Shown here one piece after another: positions 27,362-37,170 of a stretch of 64,000 nucleotides of DNA. The stretch covers positions 2,303,855 to 2,367,854 of the forward strand of contig NZ_DF967972.1 in the NCBI RefSeq assembly GCF_001050235.1, written 5' to 3'. The first letter of the stretch is position 1, and each line of letters begins with the position of its first letter. Origin of the DNA: Longilinea arvoryzae (GTDB taxonomy: Bacteria > Chloroflexota > Anaerolineae > Anaerolineales > Anaerolineaceae). The notes under the pieces are model-generated. The model worked only from the letters and a program-made list of their open reading frames with translations, had not been told where the DNA came from and searched no databases. Position numbers and translations under genes: made by a program.

Positions 27362-27386
27362 CCCCCTGGCCATGACGGCCAGGGGG
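27362..27386 (-). terminator. Strong hairpin, candidate terminator
   Basis: A 10-bp perfect stem CCCCCTGGCC / GGCCAGGGGG with loop ATGAC lies between two minus-strand genes. On the minus strand it is followed by ATTTGATT, a weak U-run; the better T-run is on the plus strand, where nothing is transcribed. It could insulate the jelly-roll gene from the gene upstream. Confidence 0.5.
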
Positions 27387-27450
27387 GCTTTGTTTTCGGT
27401 GCGGTCCCCTGTAAACGCATCGAAAACGAATCGGGCGAGGGATTGGGTGT

Positions 27451-27669
27451 TCAGGATGCCTGGGTGGGAATGGATCGAACGGGGGTGCGTTTCTTCGCGG
27501 GGGTTTCGTCTTTTTCGGTGACTGTTTTGTGGATCAACGCGAAGAGTTCATCCAGGTTGGAAAAAGTGGCCTGACTGCCATCAGCAACGGTTCGAAGATT
27601 TCCGTGAAGTTCGCCTTCTGATGTCTCGGCAGGCAGTATTGTGAGGAGGAAGGTCGATTTCCTGCGCAT
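27451..27669 (-). CDS. Small protein downstream of a BTAD regulator
   Basis: 72 aa, no membrane segment. It contains FLLTILPAETSEGELHGNLRTV followed by ATFSNLDELFALIHK, a layout I associate with short proteins found near large regulators in Chloroflexota (recalled, not checked). The C-terminus is basic. It lies 88 bp downstream of the BTAD regulator on the same strand and so may be its partner or target. The ribosome-binding site is weak. Function unknown. Confidence 0.6.
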   Translation of the reverse strand: MRRKSTFLLTILPAETSEGELHGNLRTVADGSQATFSNLDELFALIHKTVTEKDETPAKKRTPVRSIPTQAS

Positions 27670-27757
27670 TGATGAATCTCTAGCATCAGAATATCATTTC
27701 CTACTGACATTTAACTGACAAATGATAGGAGGATATCAACAATGATGGATCGAGATT

Positions 27758-29719
27758 CTATACCGGATTGTTGGGGTTATCCAGACGGGCGCGCTTGATG
27801 CTGGCCACCATTTGCTTTAAATCGGAACGCGGCTGGAGGTCCAGGTCTTCTTTGAGGATCGACTCTAGTTTTTGATAGAGATGCACAGCCCGGGGAGCGC
27901 TGTTCATTCCGAGATAGGCTTGCATCCCCAATAAAGTGGCATCTTCATTCCAGATATCGCGTTGGAGAATTTTGAGGGCGCAATTGGCCGCCTGGTCGTA
28001 ACTCTGGCGTTCGAGGTAGGCCTGTCCGAGGACGAGCAGACCATGCAGATACAGATCCACCAGTTCCTGCCGGCGCGAAGCGCTCCAATCCTGGTAGAGG
28101 TCCATCGGAAAGAGATCGTCCGTGTAAAGCGTCAGGGCTTCCTGAAGCCGGCTGATTTGACGGGATTGTAAAGCAATGGGAAGCTCCTGCTCGAAGTGTT
28201 CGAAATCGACCATCGAGCCGTGCGGAAGATTGACGAATACGCGCTCGCCTTCCACCGTCAGATATCGGGATGGAAATTTCTCGGGCAGGTCGGGCTCCAA
28301 AATGTGGCGCAGCGTCGATGTGGCCTGATGAAACAGATCCTGGCTGGTGGAAAGCGGGTGATCGGGCCATAATTCCTCCAGGATCACTTCGCGGCTGGCG
28401 GAATGACCGGGCTGCAGCAACAGATAGCGCAGCATTTCGCCGGCTTTACGGCGCTGCCAGAGCGAATCCGGCACCGGCCGGCGCCCCTGCAGCACTCGGA
28501 ATTGGCCCAGACCGAAGATGCGCAACGGGGGAGGGGAAATCTTGTCGATTTGTTGGAGCAACACCTCGGCAGGTTCGCGTGCGGCTGAATCGCGGCTTCG
28601 CAGATAGCTCGCAATCAATGGGAAGGCCAGTCTCCGTTCGCGTTCGAGGATGAAAGTATAACCGCCCTGCAGGATGCTTTTGACCGCCAGCTTCCAGGTT
28701 TCCGCGTCGTCGCCCTGATTTTCGAGTGAAATCCAGGCCGCCTTCAGCAGGCGCGCGTAAGCCAGGTTGTACTCGGCCGTGATGGCAGTGAATTGTTGGA
28801 TGGCGTCGTCGATTTGGGTGAAAGCCTGCGCGTGGTCGCCCATCTCCCAGGAGGTGCGGGCGCGCTCGACGAGCGCTTTGCCGCTCAGGTAGAACGAGTT
28901 CAGACGTTGCGCAAAGCGGTAGGCGTCCTCGGCCCAGGTGTGGGCGGTGGCCGGTTCGCCGCGCAGACGAAACAGGCGGCTGTATTCCAGACGCACCCGC
29001 ACATTCAAATCGGGAACTCCGGTTTGATTGGCAATCCGCAACGCCAGATACAGGTATTCCTCGGCTTTTTCGAGTTCCTCTTCATCCAGCGACAACCGCG
29101 ACCAGAGAAAATAATAACCTCCGGCCGCGCGCGTGCCCGGACGGACGAGCGGCAGGAAAGCATCCAACGCTTTACGCGTGCGTTTGCGATCGCCGGTGGT
29201 CTGAAAGATTAAAGCCTGCAGGAAAGGAAGGCCCCAGGTTTCGCCGCTATCCTCCGACTTGATCTGGTCGGCTTCTTCCATGGCGGCCAGGGCCAGGGTG
29301 AATTTACCCTGGATGAAGTAAACCACTGCGGCCTGATCGTGCAATGCGTGCGACAACCCGGCGGGATATTGAATCGAGCGGCTGATCTCAGCGGCTTCGT
29401 AAAAATCCTTTTCGGCGTTCTGCAGGTTGTTTGTTTCAGCTTCGATGGTGCCGAGCGCAATCAGGGCATCGACCGCTTCCATCGAATAGCGCGTCTGAGA
29501 CAGCACTTCTTCCACCAGCCTGCGGCCTTCCTCAAAGGTGCCCAGTCGGCAGGCTATGGCGACCGACCGCATGAGAACCCGTTGAGAGGCCACCTTACCG
29601 GGTTCGTTGCGTGCTAAATCCAGCGCTTCTCTGGCGGCCGCAGCAGCGCCTTTTAAATCGCCGGAATTTTCTTTGGTTTCGCTTTCTTTTAGAAGAACTT
29701 CGATCTCTGGATTGATCAT
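27758..29719 (-). CDS. TPR-containing BTAD-family transcriptional regulator
   Basis: 653 aa. Residues about 1-395 are TPR-like helical repeats (EVLLKESETKENSGDLKGA, ALGTIEAETNNLQNAEKDF). From about 405 an OmpR-like winged helix begins (LRIFGLGQFRVLQG ... EVILEELWPDHPLSTSQDLF), followed by a bacterial transcriptional activation domain (YQDWSASRRQELVDLYLHGLLVLGQAYLE). In SARP-type regulators the winged helix and BTAD are usually N-terminal; here they end the protein. The ATG at 29719 has AGGT upstream; an ATG at 29734 is also possible. Confidence 0.85.
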   Translation of the reverse strand: MINPEIEVLLKESETKENSGDLKGAAAAAREALDLARNEPGKVASQRVLMRSVAIACRLGTFEEGRRLVEEVLSQTRYSMEAVDALIALGTIEAETNNLQNAEKDFYEAAEISRSIQYPAGLSHALHDQAAVVYFIQGKFTLALAAMEEADQIKSEDSGETWGLPFLQALIFQTTGDRKRTRKALDAFLPLVRPGTRAAGGYYFLWSRLSLDEEELEKAEEYLYLALRIANQTGVPDLNVRVRLEYSRLFRLRGEPATAHTWAEDAYRFAQRLNSFYLSGKALVERARTSWEMGDHAQAFTQIDDAIQQFTAITAEYNLAYARLLKAAWISLENQGDDAETWKLAVKSILQGGYTFILERERRLAFPLIASYLRSRDSAAREPAEVLLQQIDKISPPPLRIFGLGQFRVLQGRRPVPDSLWQRRKAGEMLRYLLLQPGHSASREVILEELWPDHPLSTSQDLFHQATSTLRHILEPDLPEKFPSRYLTVEGERVFVNLPHGSMVDFEHFEQELPIALQSRQISRLQEALTLYTDDLFPMDLYQDWSASRRQELVDLYLHGLLVLGQAYLERQSYDQAANCALKILQRDIWNEDATLLGMQAYLGMNSAPRAVHLYQKLESILKEDLDLQPRSDLKQMVASIKRARLDNPNNPV

Positions 29720-29810
29720 GGGACCTGGATGCATTGTTAACTGCTATCAAATCATACAATAGCCAGTAGGTTGGCGCAAGTCGGGCTCACCTTTCAAGAA
29801 AGTTTGGACC

Positions 29811-31973
29811 CTAATACCTTCCCCGAACCTGATAATCCTGTGCATTCGTCAATTCCGATTCGTCAGCCGGGGTAACGCGAACTGCGCAGGCTTTATATTC
29901 GGGGATCTTGGCCTGCGGGTCGAGGATATCCTGCGTCAGCAGGTTAGCGGCGGCTTCGGCAAAATGGAAGGGAATGAAAACCACGCCGGGGGTCGTTTTT
30001 TGGGTGACTATGGCGCGCAGAACGATGGATCCGCGCCGCGAGGTGACTCGAACCGCGTTGCCTGCATTGATCTTCAAATGGGCGGCATCGGCAGGATGGA
30101 TTTCCATCAGGGCTTCCGGGAACAGGTCGTCCAGCCAGGAATGCCGGGTAAGCGTTCCGCCATGCCAGTGCTCCAGCACCCGCCCGGTGGTTAGAATGAG
30201 CGGATAATCCTCATCCGGCATCTCGGCCATGCCGGCATCCTCGAGCGGATGGAATTTGCCGCGCCCACGGGGGAAGGTTTCGGCAAACAAATAGGGCGTG
30301 CCGGGATGGTTTTCATCCCAGGTGGGCGTTTGAATGCCCAAATTCTCGATGCGTTCGTAGGTGATGCCGCGATATTCCGGAACGACGCTGCCGATTTCGC
30401 GCATCACCTCGGCCGGATTCTGGTAATTCCAACCGGCGCTGGTGGATCGCTTGAGTCGGGTTTCCAACCGTCTGGCAAGGTCGCAGACGATCTGCCAATC
30501 AGCGCGCGACTGGCCGCGGGCCTGGATGGCCTGGCGCACGCGCTGTACGCGCCGGTCGGTGTTGGTGAAGGTTCCATCCTTCTCAGCCCACGAAGCCGCC
30601 GGCAAAAAGACATCTGCAAAAGCGCCGGATTCGTTGATGAAGATATCCTGCGCGACCAGGAATTCCAACTGTTCGAGTTTGTGGCGGGTATGGTTGAGAT
30701 TGGGTTCGGACATCATCGGATTCTCGCCCATGATGTAGAGCGAACGCACGCCGCCTGGCCCGATGCTGCTGACGATTTCCGTGGTGGTCAAACCGAGCGT
30801 CCGGTTCAGGCCGCCGGGTTCGATGTGCCAGGCCTGTTCGAATTTGCGCGCGTTTTGTTCATCATCGACGCGCTGGTATCCGGGGTAATGCCAGGGCATG
30901 GCGCCCATATCCGAAGCGCCCTGCACATTGTTCTGCCCGCGCAACGGATTGAGACCAGTGCCCGGCCGGCCGATGTTCCCGGTCAACAGCGCCAGGTTGA
31001 TCAGCGCCAGGGCGTTGGCTGTGCCGTGGGAATGTTCCGGGATGCCCAGCGACCAGTAGATGGCTCCGTTCCTGGCGTTCCCGTACAGACGCGCGGCCTC
31101 GATGATCAAATTGCGATCCACTCCCGAGACGATCTCGGCATGTTCGGGAGTGAATTTTTCCATCGAAGCGGCAAATTCGGCAAAATTTTCGGTGCGCTGA
31201 TCGATGAATTCCTGGTTGTAAAGCTTCTCTTTCAGGATGACATGGGCCATCGCAGAAAAAACAGCGATATCGCTGCCCGGTTTTTCGGGCAGCCAGAGTG
31301 TGGCGTAATTTGCCATTTCCACCCGGCGCGGATCAACGACGATCAATTTGGCGCCGTGTTTCTGGACTGCGGCTTTCATCTGAAGCGCGATGATGGGATG
31401 GTTTTCGGCGGTATTCGAACCGGTGACGATAAAGACATCGTTTTGAATGACTTCGGCAGCCGTGTTGCTCATGGCAGATGAACCGACCGCCATTTGCAGC
31501 GCCACAACCGAGGCGGCATGACATAGACGAGTGCAGTGGTCGATATGATTGGTGCGAAAGAGGGCCCGGAAGAGTTTTTCCATAAGGTAATTATCTTCGT
31601 TGGTCGCTTTGGCGCAGCAATAGGCGGCCATGGCCCGGGAGCCGTCACGCTGGTAGATTTCAGTCAAGCGGTCGGCGATCAAATCCAACGCTTCATCCCA
31701 GGTGGCTTCGCGCCATTCCGACAGGTCGAATGCCTGGGTGCGCTTGCCCGGCTTTTGAGGGGTGCGGCGGATGAGCGGGGTGGTGATGCGGTTTTGGTTG
31801 TAGATGAAATCGTATCCAAAGCGGCCCTTGACGCACAAATTGCCGTGGTTGACGACCGAATCAAAAGGAGATGTTACCCTGTAGATAAAATCATCCTGGA
31901 TGTGCAATTGAAGGTTGCAGCCAACGCCGCAAAATGGGCAGGTGGTGGAGACGACGCGGTCGGAAAGAGACAT
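29811..31973 (-). CDS. fdhA: NAD-linked formate dehydrogenase, molybdopterin catalytic subunit
   Basis: 720 aa. The N-terminal [4Fe-4S] site uses C12, C15, C19 and C47 (CPFCGVGC). The active-site position is C151 followed by H152 (CTRLCHAAS), a cysteine where some enzymes have selenocysteine. Later motifs include [28 protein letters not shown] and [19 protein letters not shown], typical of formate dehydrogenase molybdopterin domains. The ATG at 31973 has AGGAGG upstream. Last gene of a three-gene operon. Oxidation of formate with electrons passed to NAD is inferred from the partners. Confidence 0.93.
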   Translation of the reverse strand: MSLSDRVVSTTCPFCGVGCNLQLHIQDDFIYRVTSPFDSVVNHGNLCVKGRFGYDFIYNQNRITTPLIRRTPQKPGKRTQAFDLSEWREATWDEALDLIADRLTEIYQRDGSRAMAAYCCAKATNEDNYLMEKLFRALFRTNHIDHCTRLCHAASVVALQMAVGSSAMSNTAAEVIQNDVFIVTGSNTAENHPIIALQMKAAVQKHGAKLIVVDPRRVEMANYATLWLPEKPGSDIAVFSAMAHVILKEKLYNQEFIDQRTENFAEFAASMEKFTPEHAEIVSGVDRNLIIEAARLYGNARNGAIYWSLGIPEHSHGTANALALINLALLTGNIGRPGTGLNPLRGQNNVQGASDMGAMPWHYPGYQRVDDEQNARKFEQAWHIEPGGLNRTLGLTTTEIVSSIGPGGVRSLYIMGENPMMSEPNLNHTRHKLEQLEFLVAQDIFINESGAFADVFLPAASWAEKDGTFTNTDRRVQRVRQAIQARGQSRADWQIVCDLARRLETRLKRSTSAGWNYQNPAEVMREIGSVVPEYRGITYERIENLGIQTPTWDENHPGTPYLFAETFPRGRGKFHPLEDAGMAEMPDEDYPLILTTGRVLEHWHGGTLTRHSWLDDLFPEALMEIHPADAAHLKINAGNAVRVTSRRGSIVLRAIVTQKTTPGVVFIPFHFAEAAANLLTQDILDPQAKIPEYKACAVRVTPADESELTNAQDYQVRGRY

Positions 31974-31975
31974 GA

Positions 31976-32710
31976 TCAACCTCCTGAAGCAGATCCCTGT
32001 TCGCTGGAAACCTCACGGCGTTTACGGCGGCGTTCGGTTCGAGTGAGGGACATGATTTCATCCGGTGTAAGGCTCTGTTCGAGCAGCCACTGGCGTTTGG
32101 CCTTGAGCGCGCCGGTCGGACATACACCGACACACTGCCCGCAAAAGACGCAGGTCGTTTCCGGCATGGGCTTGGCGAAGAAGGTGCCGATCTGCGTTTC
32201 GAAACCACGGCCGGTAAAATTGATGGCATAGGTATACTGGGCGTCCTCCGCGCAAACCTGCACGCAGCGCCAGCACAGGATACATTTGGAATAATCCCGG
32301 ATGTACATCGGGTTATCATCCAATACGGGCGACACGCGTTGTTCGGCGCCCGGGAAGCGTTCGGCTTGGGCCGTGTATTCGGAAATGTAGGCCTGAATTT
32401 CAGGCGAATCGCTCAAATCCACGGTCGCGGCCAGCATTTCCAGGATGGTGCGCCGCGCGCGAAGCACGCGATCGGATTGGGTTTTTACCTTCATCCCTTC
32501 GCTGATTTTGGCCACGCAGGCCGGTACCAGGGTGCGCGAACCTTCCACTTCGACCACGCAGAATCGGCAGAGCGCGTTGGCGGTGCAGTAATCATGGAAA
32601 CAAATGGTGGGTATATCGATTCCAACCGCTGCGGCAGCCTTTAGAAGGGTGGTGCCCGGTTGCGCGGTCACGGTTATACCATCGATGGTCAGGGAAATCG
32701 AATCGGTCAT
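31976..32710 (-). CDS. Iron-sulfur subunit of formate dehydrogenase (HoxU/NuoG N-terminal type)
   Basis: 244 aa. A plant-type [2Fe-2S] domain (C37, then CRFC and PAC) is followed by a two-cluster ferredoxin domain ([11 protein letters not shown] and [14 protein letters not shown]). The His/Cys segment that normally sits between them in HoxU/NuoG is missing: the corresponding stretch [19 protein letters not shown] has no cysteine. It carries electrons between the catalytic subunit and the NuoEF-like subunit. It overlaps the upstream gene by 4 bp. Confidence 0.9.
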   Translation of the reverse strand: MTDSISLTIDGITVTAQPGTTLLKAAAAVGIDIPTICFHDYCTANALCRFCVVEVEGSRTLVPACVAKISEGMKVKTQSDRVLRARRTILEMLAATVDLSDSPEIQAYISEYTAQAERFPGAEQRVSPVLDDNPMYIRDYSKCILCWRCVQVCAEDAQYTYAINFTGRGFETQIGTFFAKPMPETTCVFCGQCVGVCPTGALKAKRQWLLEQSLTPDEIMSLTRTERRRKRREVSSEQGSASGG

Positions 32711-34458
32711 GCCTGTTCTCCTATCGAAGAGACGGCGTTTGGAAATTCGAACAATTCAGGCCACAGGCGCATCGCGCTCAGCACGGCCGAGGCGGCGGTT
32801 TGACCCAACCCGCACAGGGATGCGTCGGTCATCGTCCAACCGATATCCAGCAGGCGTTCTTTATCGCCCGGCAGCGCGCGACCGTCCGCCAGACGCTGCA
32901 GGATTTCATATTGCCTTTGCGTGCCCAACTGGCAGGGATAACACTTCCCGCAGGATTCATCCGCGAAGAAGTGCCCCAGGCGCAGCAAAATATCCAGTAA
33001 ATCCCGAGATTGGTCGAAAACGGTGATGACGCCTGAACCCAGCGGCAGGCCGGCGGCGCGTAAATCTTCGAACGTCAGGCGCACATCCAGGTTTTGTTCC
33101 ACCGCAAAGGCGCCCGCCGCGCCGCCGAACAAGGCCGCCTGGAATTGGCTCCCCGGCCGCATTCCACCGGCCAGGTCGTAAAGCAGATGGCGAAAAGTGA
33201 CGCCGAAAGGAACTTCGTACAGGCCGGGATGGACCACATCGCCGGAAATGCAGAAAAGTTTGGGACCGGGGGATTTTTCGGTGCCAAATTGGCGGTAACC
33301 GGCCGAACCGAGCTGGAGGATGAGGGGGATGTTGATAAGCGTCTCGACGTTGTTGATGACGGTTGGCTTTCCAAACAGGCCGAAGGTGGTCGGAAAGGGC
33401 GGTTTGACGCGTGGGAAACCGCGCTTGCCTTCGATGGATTCGAATAAGGCAGTCTCCTCGCCGCAGATGTACGCTCCGGCGCCGCGTCGAATTTCGATGT
33501 CGAAATCGAAATCACTGCCCAGAATGTTCTTGCCCAGGACTCCGGCCTGCCGGGCTTCGTCAACCGCGGCATTCAAGATCCAATACTGCAGGGTATATTC
33601 GCCGCGAATATAGATGTATCCCTGGTGAGCGCCGACCGCATATCCGCAGATTGCCAGCCCTTCGATCACGCGGTGTGGATCGTCCTCGATCACCACCCGG
33701 TCTTTGAAGGTGCCAGGTTCGGCTTCGTCTGCATTGCAGACCACGTACCGGATCGGTGAATTCGATGCAGCGACCGCCTCCCATTTGGCGCCGGTCGGAA
33801 AAGCGGCCCCACCGCGACCGACCAGGCCGGCCGCCTTTACCTCGTCGACAATGGCAGACGGCGGCTGCGCCAGCGCCTTGCGCAGCATGGAATAACCGCC
33901 GCTTTCCTCGTATTTTGTAATATTCGTAATCTGGCCTTTACCGCAATTGCCCGTCAATAAGTGCAAATCGCCGCCGACAATCGAAAACGGCCGGTGAACT
34001 TTACCGGCGACTAGATCTTTCCAGGAGCGGGTGTCAGCCCTGGAAACCGGTTGGCCCTGGATGAGCAGCGCGGGCGCGTAGTCGCATAATCCCAGGCAGG
34101 GGGAGCGTTCGACCGTGATGGTGTCGCCTGCCCGGGGTGTTCCGCGTTGATGTTCCACTTTTTGCGTCATCACTTTCATGACGCTGTCGGCGCCGGCCAT
34201 GGCGCAGGCCGGGTCGCCGCACACATGGATGACCGTTTTTGCAACCGGTTCGCGGTAGAACATGGCATAGAAATCGATCACGCCAAACACGTCCGCGAGC
34301 GGGACCTTTAAAGCGCTCCCGATGGCGGACGCCACCTCTTCCGGAATGTAACCGTAGACGTTCTGAGCAGCGTGTAGTGCGGGTAATAGCGCCGTCTGGC
34401 CCTGCGGACCCAATTCCACGAGTGCGGGCTGGATTAAGGTTAGATCGATCTCGGTCAT
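32707..34458 (-). CDS. NAD(H)-binding subunit of formate dehydrogenase, NuoE-NuoF fusion
   Basis: 583 aa fusion. Residues about 1-160 are a NuoE-type thioredoxin-like [2Fe-2S] domain (CGDPAC ... CLGLC). The rest is NuoF: NADH/FMN motifs [13 protein letters not shown] and [13 protein letters not shown], then SLBB-like and C-terminal [4Fe-4S] ligands ESCGKCYPC and LCGLGQ. The same functions are separate genes in the hox operon of this window. GGAGC stands before the ATG. First gene of the fdh operon, divergent from mobA. Confidence 0.93.
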   Translation of the reverse strand: MTEIDLTLIQPALVELGPQGQTALLPALHAAQNVYGYIPEEVASAIGSALKVPLADVFGVIDFYAMFYREPVAKTVIHVCGDPACAMAGADSVMKVMTQKVEHQRGTPRAGDTITVERSPCLGLCDYAPALLIQGQPVSRADTRSWKDLVAGKVHRPFSIVGGDLHLLTGNCGKGQITNITKYEESGGYSMLRKALAQPPSAIVDEVKAAGLVGRGGAAFPTGAKWEAVAASNSPIRYVVCNADEAEPGTFKDRVVIEDDPHRVIEGLAICGYAVGAHQGYIYIRGEYTLQYWILNAAVDEARQAGVLGKNILGSDFDFDIEIRRGAGAYICGEETALFESIEGKRGFPRVKPPFPTTFGLFGKPTVINNVETLINIPLILQLGSAGYRQFGTEKSPGPKLFCISGDVVHPGLYEVPFGVTFRHLLYDLAGGMRPGSQFQAALFGGAAGAFAVEQNLDVRLTFEDLRAAGLPLGSGVITVFDQSRDLLDILLRLGHFFADESCGKCYPCQLGTQRQYEILQRLADGRALPGDKERLLDIGWTMTDASLCGLGQTAASAVLSAMRLWPELFEFPNAVSSIGEQA

Positions 34459-34539
34459 GCCTGCTCCTTTTTCCCTGGATTCGATAAGTAGCGGGTCAAT
34501 GGAATTCCAAACGCAAACGCATTATAATTATATATAAAT
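34459..34539. promoter_or_regulatory. Divergent fdh-mobA promoter region
   Basis: An 81-bp AT-rich spacer. On the plus strand TATAAT (34523-34528) lies 11 nt before the mobA ATG, and no ribosome-binding site is present, so the mobA leader would be about 5 nt. On the minus strand several TATAAT-like steps precede the fdh operon, with AAGGAGC before its ATG. No -35 element is convincing on either strand. Confidence 0.5.
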
Positions 34540-35139
34540 ATGGTAACTTTAGTTATACAAGCTGGCGGTGAATCGCGGCGCATGGGCCGCAACAAGGCTC
34601 TGGTTTCCTTTCTCGGCCGGCCATTGGTGCAGCACGTGATAGAACGGCTGCGCCCCCTGGCGGATGAAGTATTGATTACCACGAACCAGCCGGCGGGTCT
34701 CGAGTCCCTAAGCGTTCCCCTGGTGGCGGATGTCTTCCCGGGACAGGGCGCGTTGGGCGGCTTATATACCGCCGTGTGGGCGGCCAAATACCCGGTTGTG
34801 GCTGTCGTGGCCTGCGACATGCCCTTCGCCAGCCTCGACTTGTTGCAATTCCAGATCGATGTGCTGGTCCAGCAAAACCAGGATGTGGTGATCCCGGGGT
34901 CAGAGGAGGGCTGGGAGCCGCTGCACTGCGTCTATCGCAAGCCGACCTGCCTGCCTCAAATCAAGGCCGCGTTGGTGCAGGGCCAGAAACGGCTCATCTC
35001 GTGGTTTCCGAATGTTAATGTGCGGTATTTGCAGGGGAATGAGGTCCGGCGCTACGACCCGCTGGGGATCGCATTTCGAAATATCAACACCCCGGAGGAA
35101 TTGCAGCAGGCCGAGGTATTGGCGCGCAAATTAGCCTAG
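34540..35139 (+). CDS. mobA: Molybdenum cofactor guanylyltransferase MobA
   Basis: 199 aa nucleotidyltransferase that attaches GMP to molybdopterin, giving the dinucleotide cofactor of the formate dehydrogenase next door. The N-terminal signature VIQAGGESRRMGRNKALVSF holds the GTP-binding loop and VACDMPFAS the metal-binding aspartate; HCVYRKPTCLPQI and FRNINTPEEL are also typical. There is no ribosome-binding site. It overlaps fdhD tail-to-tail by 4 bp. Confidence 0.93.
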   Translation: MVTLVIQAGGESRRMGRNKALVSFLGRPLVQHVIERLRPLADEVLITTNQPAGLESLSVPLVADVFPGQGALGGLYTAVWAAKYPVVAVVACDMPFASLDLLQFQIDVLVQQNQDVVIPGSEEGWEPLHCVYRKPTCLPQIKAALVQGQKRLISWFPNVNVRYLQGNEVRRYDPLGIAFRNINTPEELQQAEVLARKLA

Positions 35140-35960
35140 CGGGTATCGCTGGCCGGCTCGTCGGGTATCGAGACCGGAATGGAAAACGATGAGGGTTGTA
35201 GACGTTCGACGTGCGTATAGACGTTGAACTGATTGCGGCGCGCGTAACCGATCAGGGTGATGCCCAGTTCATCCGCGAGGTGAACCGATAGCGCGGTCGG
35301 CGAGGTGCGCGAAATGACGGCGCAGGCATCCAGGCGGGCGGATTTTTGGAGCATTTCCGAGCTGACCCGGCCGGTTGTAAAGACCAGGCGGCGTTTCAAA
35401 TCAGGTTTTTCGAGGAGTACCCGGCCGGCCAATTTATCGAGCGTATTGTGGCGGCCAATATCTTCTGCCAGAATCCGGCTTTCTTCGCCATCGGTCAGCA
35501 TCGAACAATGCACGCCGCGCGTGGTCCGATAGATCTCCTGCGAGCGCAGCAGGTCTTCCATGCCGGCCAGGATCATATCGGGCGACAGCGATTCTAGGGG
35601 TTGAGTGATCGGCCGGATGGGAGTCGATTCTGTAGCAGTAAAACCGCCCGTACAGCCTGAGGTTCGCCGCCAGTGGTCCGGTTTGGTGACGTCATGTTTG
35701 AGCCACACGTCCAACTGGCAACCGTTTTCACAGACGTGAACCACCGAGACTTCCGCCGCAGTTGAGATGATCTCTTCATTATAGAGGAATCCAACTCCCA
35801 GCGCTTCCAGATGGGTGGGCGTACACATGAAGGTCAGCCAGGATTCGCCGTTGACGAACAACCCGACTGGAATCTCGGCAATCATCCGGGTTTCGGCGGC
35901 CACCCAGCCACTGGGGGGGTGATATTGAAAATACTGCAGAGGTTCATCGACTGACGCCAT
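35136..35960 (-). CDS. fdhD: Formate dehydrogenase sulfur-carrier protein FdhD
   Basis: 274 aa protein that transfers sulfur to the molybdenum cofactor of formate dehydrogenase. GLFVNGESWLTFMCTPTHLEALGVGFLYNEEII, split by loops, and EDIGRHNTLDKLAG are family signatures, as is FTTGRVSSEM. The usual CxxC loop appears as SGCTGG with only one cysteine. GAGGAG lies upstream of the ATG. Convergent with mobA. Confidence 0.94.
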   Translation of the reverse strand: MASVDEPLQYFQYHPPSGWVAAETRMIAEIPVGLFVNGESWLTFMCTPTHLEALGVGFLYNEEIISTAAEVSVVHVCENGCQLDVWLKHDVTKPDHWRRTSGCTGGFTATESTPIRPITQPLESLSPDMILAGMEDLLRSQEIYRTTRGVHCSMLTDGEESRILAEDIGRHNTLDKLAGRVLLEKPDLKRRLVFTTGRVSSEMLQKSARLDACAVISRTSPTALSVHLADELGITLIGYARRNQFNVYTHVERLQPSSFSIPVSIPDEPASDTR

Positions 35961-36137
35961 GTCCCGTCTCCTCTGTAAACGATTGCTTGGTTACCGCAAG
36001 GCTGAAAATACACTTCAGATATTGATGTAATAATACCTCATTTGTATTATTTTATTCTAAAAAGATCAGCATCCTGACACCGTAATTCATGCGAATTTGG
36101 GGTAAAATCGAATTCTGGAGCAATTCTTATTGCCAGT

Positions 36138-37142
36138 ATGAAAAGAAATCTGTTCATTGTGGTTTTCTGCTTCATCTCCCTGGGAATGGTCTCCTGCGAC
36201 CGTATCTCGGGATTACAAGTACCAACCGGCGCGGGAACTCCCAGTGCCATTCAGACCATTACCGTTGCATTGACGCAAACCGCGGCCCTTTCCCTGGATC
36301 CCAATCAAACCCTTACTCTCGATTCCGCCAACGCTGCCACGGCCGGGCCGGATATTCTGGCGCTTACAACCACCCCATCCGCACCCTGTGATTCAGCCGC
36401 TGCCGGCCGCCCGATCGATGTCACAATCCCAGACGATACCGTTATCTCAGCCGGGAGCGCTTTTACCAAGGTGTGGCGTCTGGTAAATACCGGCTCGTGC
36501 CCGTGGACCACGGATTATGCCGTGGTATGGTTTTCCGGCGATCGGATGGGGTCCATTTCAGAACAGAATCTGTCACATCCGGTTGAAGTTGGCCAGAGCG
36601 TCGATATCGCGGTGGATATGACCGCGCCAGCCGAAGCCGGGGTTATGCAAAGTTTTTGGAAGCTACGTAACGCCGATGCACAATTGTTTGGCATCGGGCC
36701 TGCCAGCAACGCTCCGTTTTGGGTGCGAATCATCGTTGAAGATGCGGCAACCGTCGAACCGACCCAGGCACCTGAACCAACAGCCACGCCGGTCACACTG
36801 GTCCAGGGTTCGGTGGATTTGTTGCCGGGTGAGGGCATCAACCTGGATACCGGCGAAAAGACATCCGCTGGCGCAGGGGATATGGGCCTGATGAACACCA
36901 GCGGGTCCTTCGTGTTGCAGCCGGGTCCGGGCGCCATTCTCGGTTCCGCCGGAAATGGGAGCCCTACGCTTGACGACTGCCGCCTGGTTGTCCAGGGCAC
37001 GGAAGCGGTTGCCCTCGCTGAATTGGCGCCGGGATCCTACTTTTGTTATCAAACGGATCAGGGAATGGCCGGTGTTGCCCGTCTGGCTGATCTGAACCAG
37101 GATGGAATCCGGCTGGATTTTAATACCTGGTCTGTCCCCTGA
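36138..37142 (+). CDS. Lipoprotein with NBR1/FW-like domain
   Basis: 334 aa. The signal peptide ends in a lipobox-like MVSC (Cys20). A Thr/Ala-rich linker follows, then residues about 95-200 match the NBR1-type four-tryptophan (FW) Ig-like fold: FTKVWRLVNTGSCPWTTDYAVVWFSGDRM, a V-x-V-x-M-x-A-P strand, and FWKLRNADAQLFG. A second Pro/Thr linker leads to a C-terminal beta-rich domain with two cysteines. The FW domain is best known from autophagy receptors; in bacteria it is likely a binding module. 28 bp before the isomerase gene. Confidence 0.8.
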   Translation: MKRNLFIVVFCFISLGMVSCDRISGLQVPTGAGTPSAIQTITVALTQTAALSLDPNQTLTLDSANAATAGPDILALTTTPSAPCDSAAAGRPIDVTIPDDTVISAGSAFTKVWRLVNTGSCPWTTDYAVVWFSGDRMGSISEQNLSHPVEVGQSVDIAVDMTAPAEAGVMQSFWKLRNADAQLFGIGPASNAPFWVRIIVEDAATVEPTQAPEPTATPVTLVQGSVDLLPGEGINLDTGEKTSAGAGDMGLMNTSGSFVLQPGPGAILGSAGNGSPTLDDCRLVVQGTEAVALAELAPGSYFCYQTDQGMAGVARLADLNQDGIRLDFNTWSVP

Positions 37143-37170
37143 AACAACTGCCTTCCATACGGAGGAAGTC

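Noticed and set aside
30249-31481. 410-aa open frame opposite the formate dehydrogenase catalytic gene
   Set aside because: Shadow of a conserved molybdopterin enzyme; composition is that of an antisense frame in a GC-rich gene.
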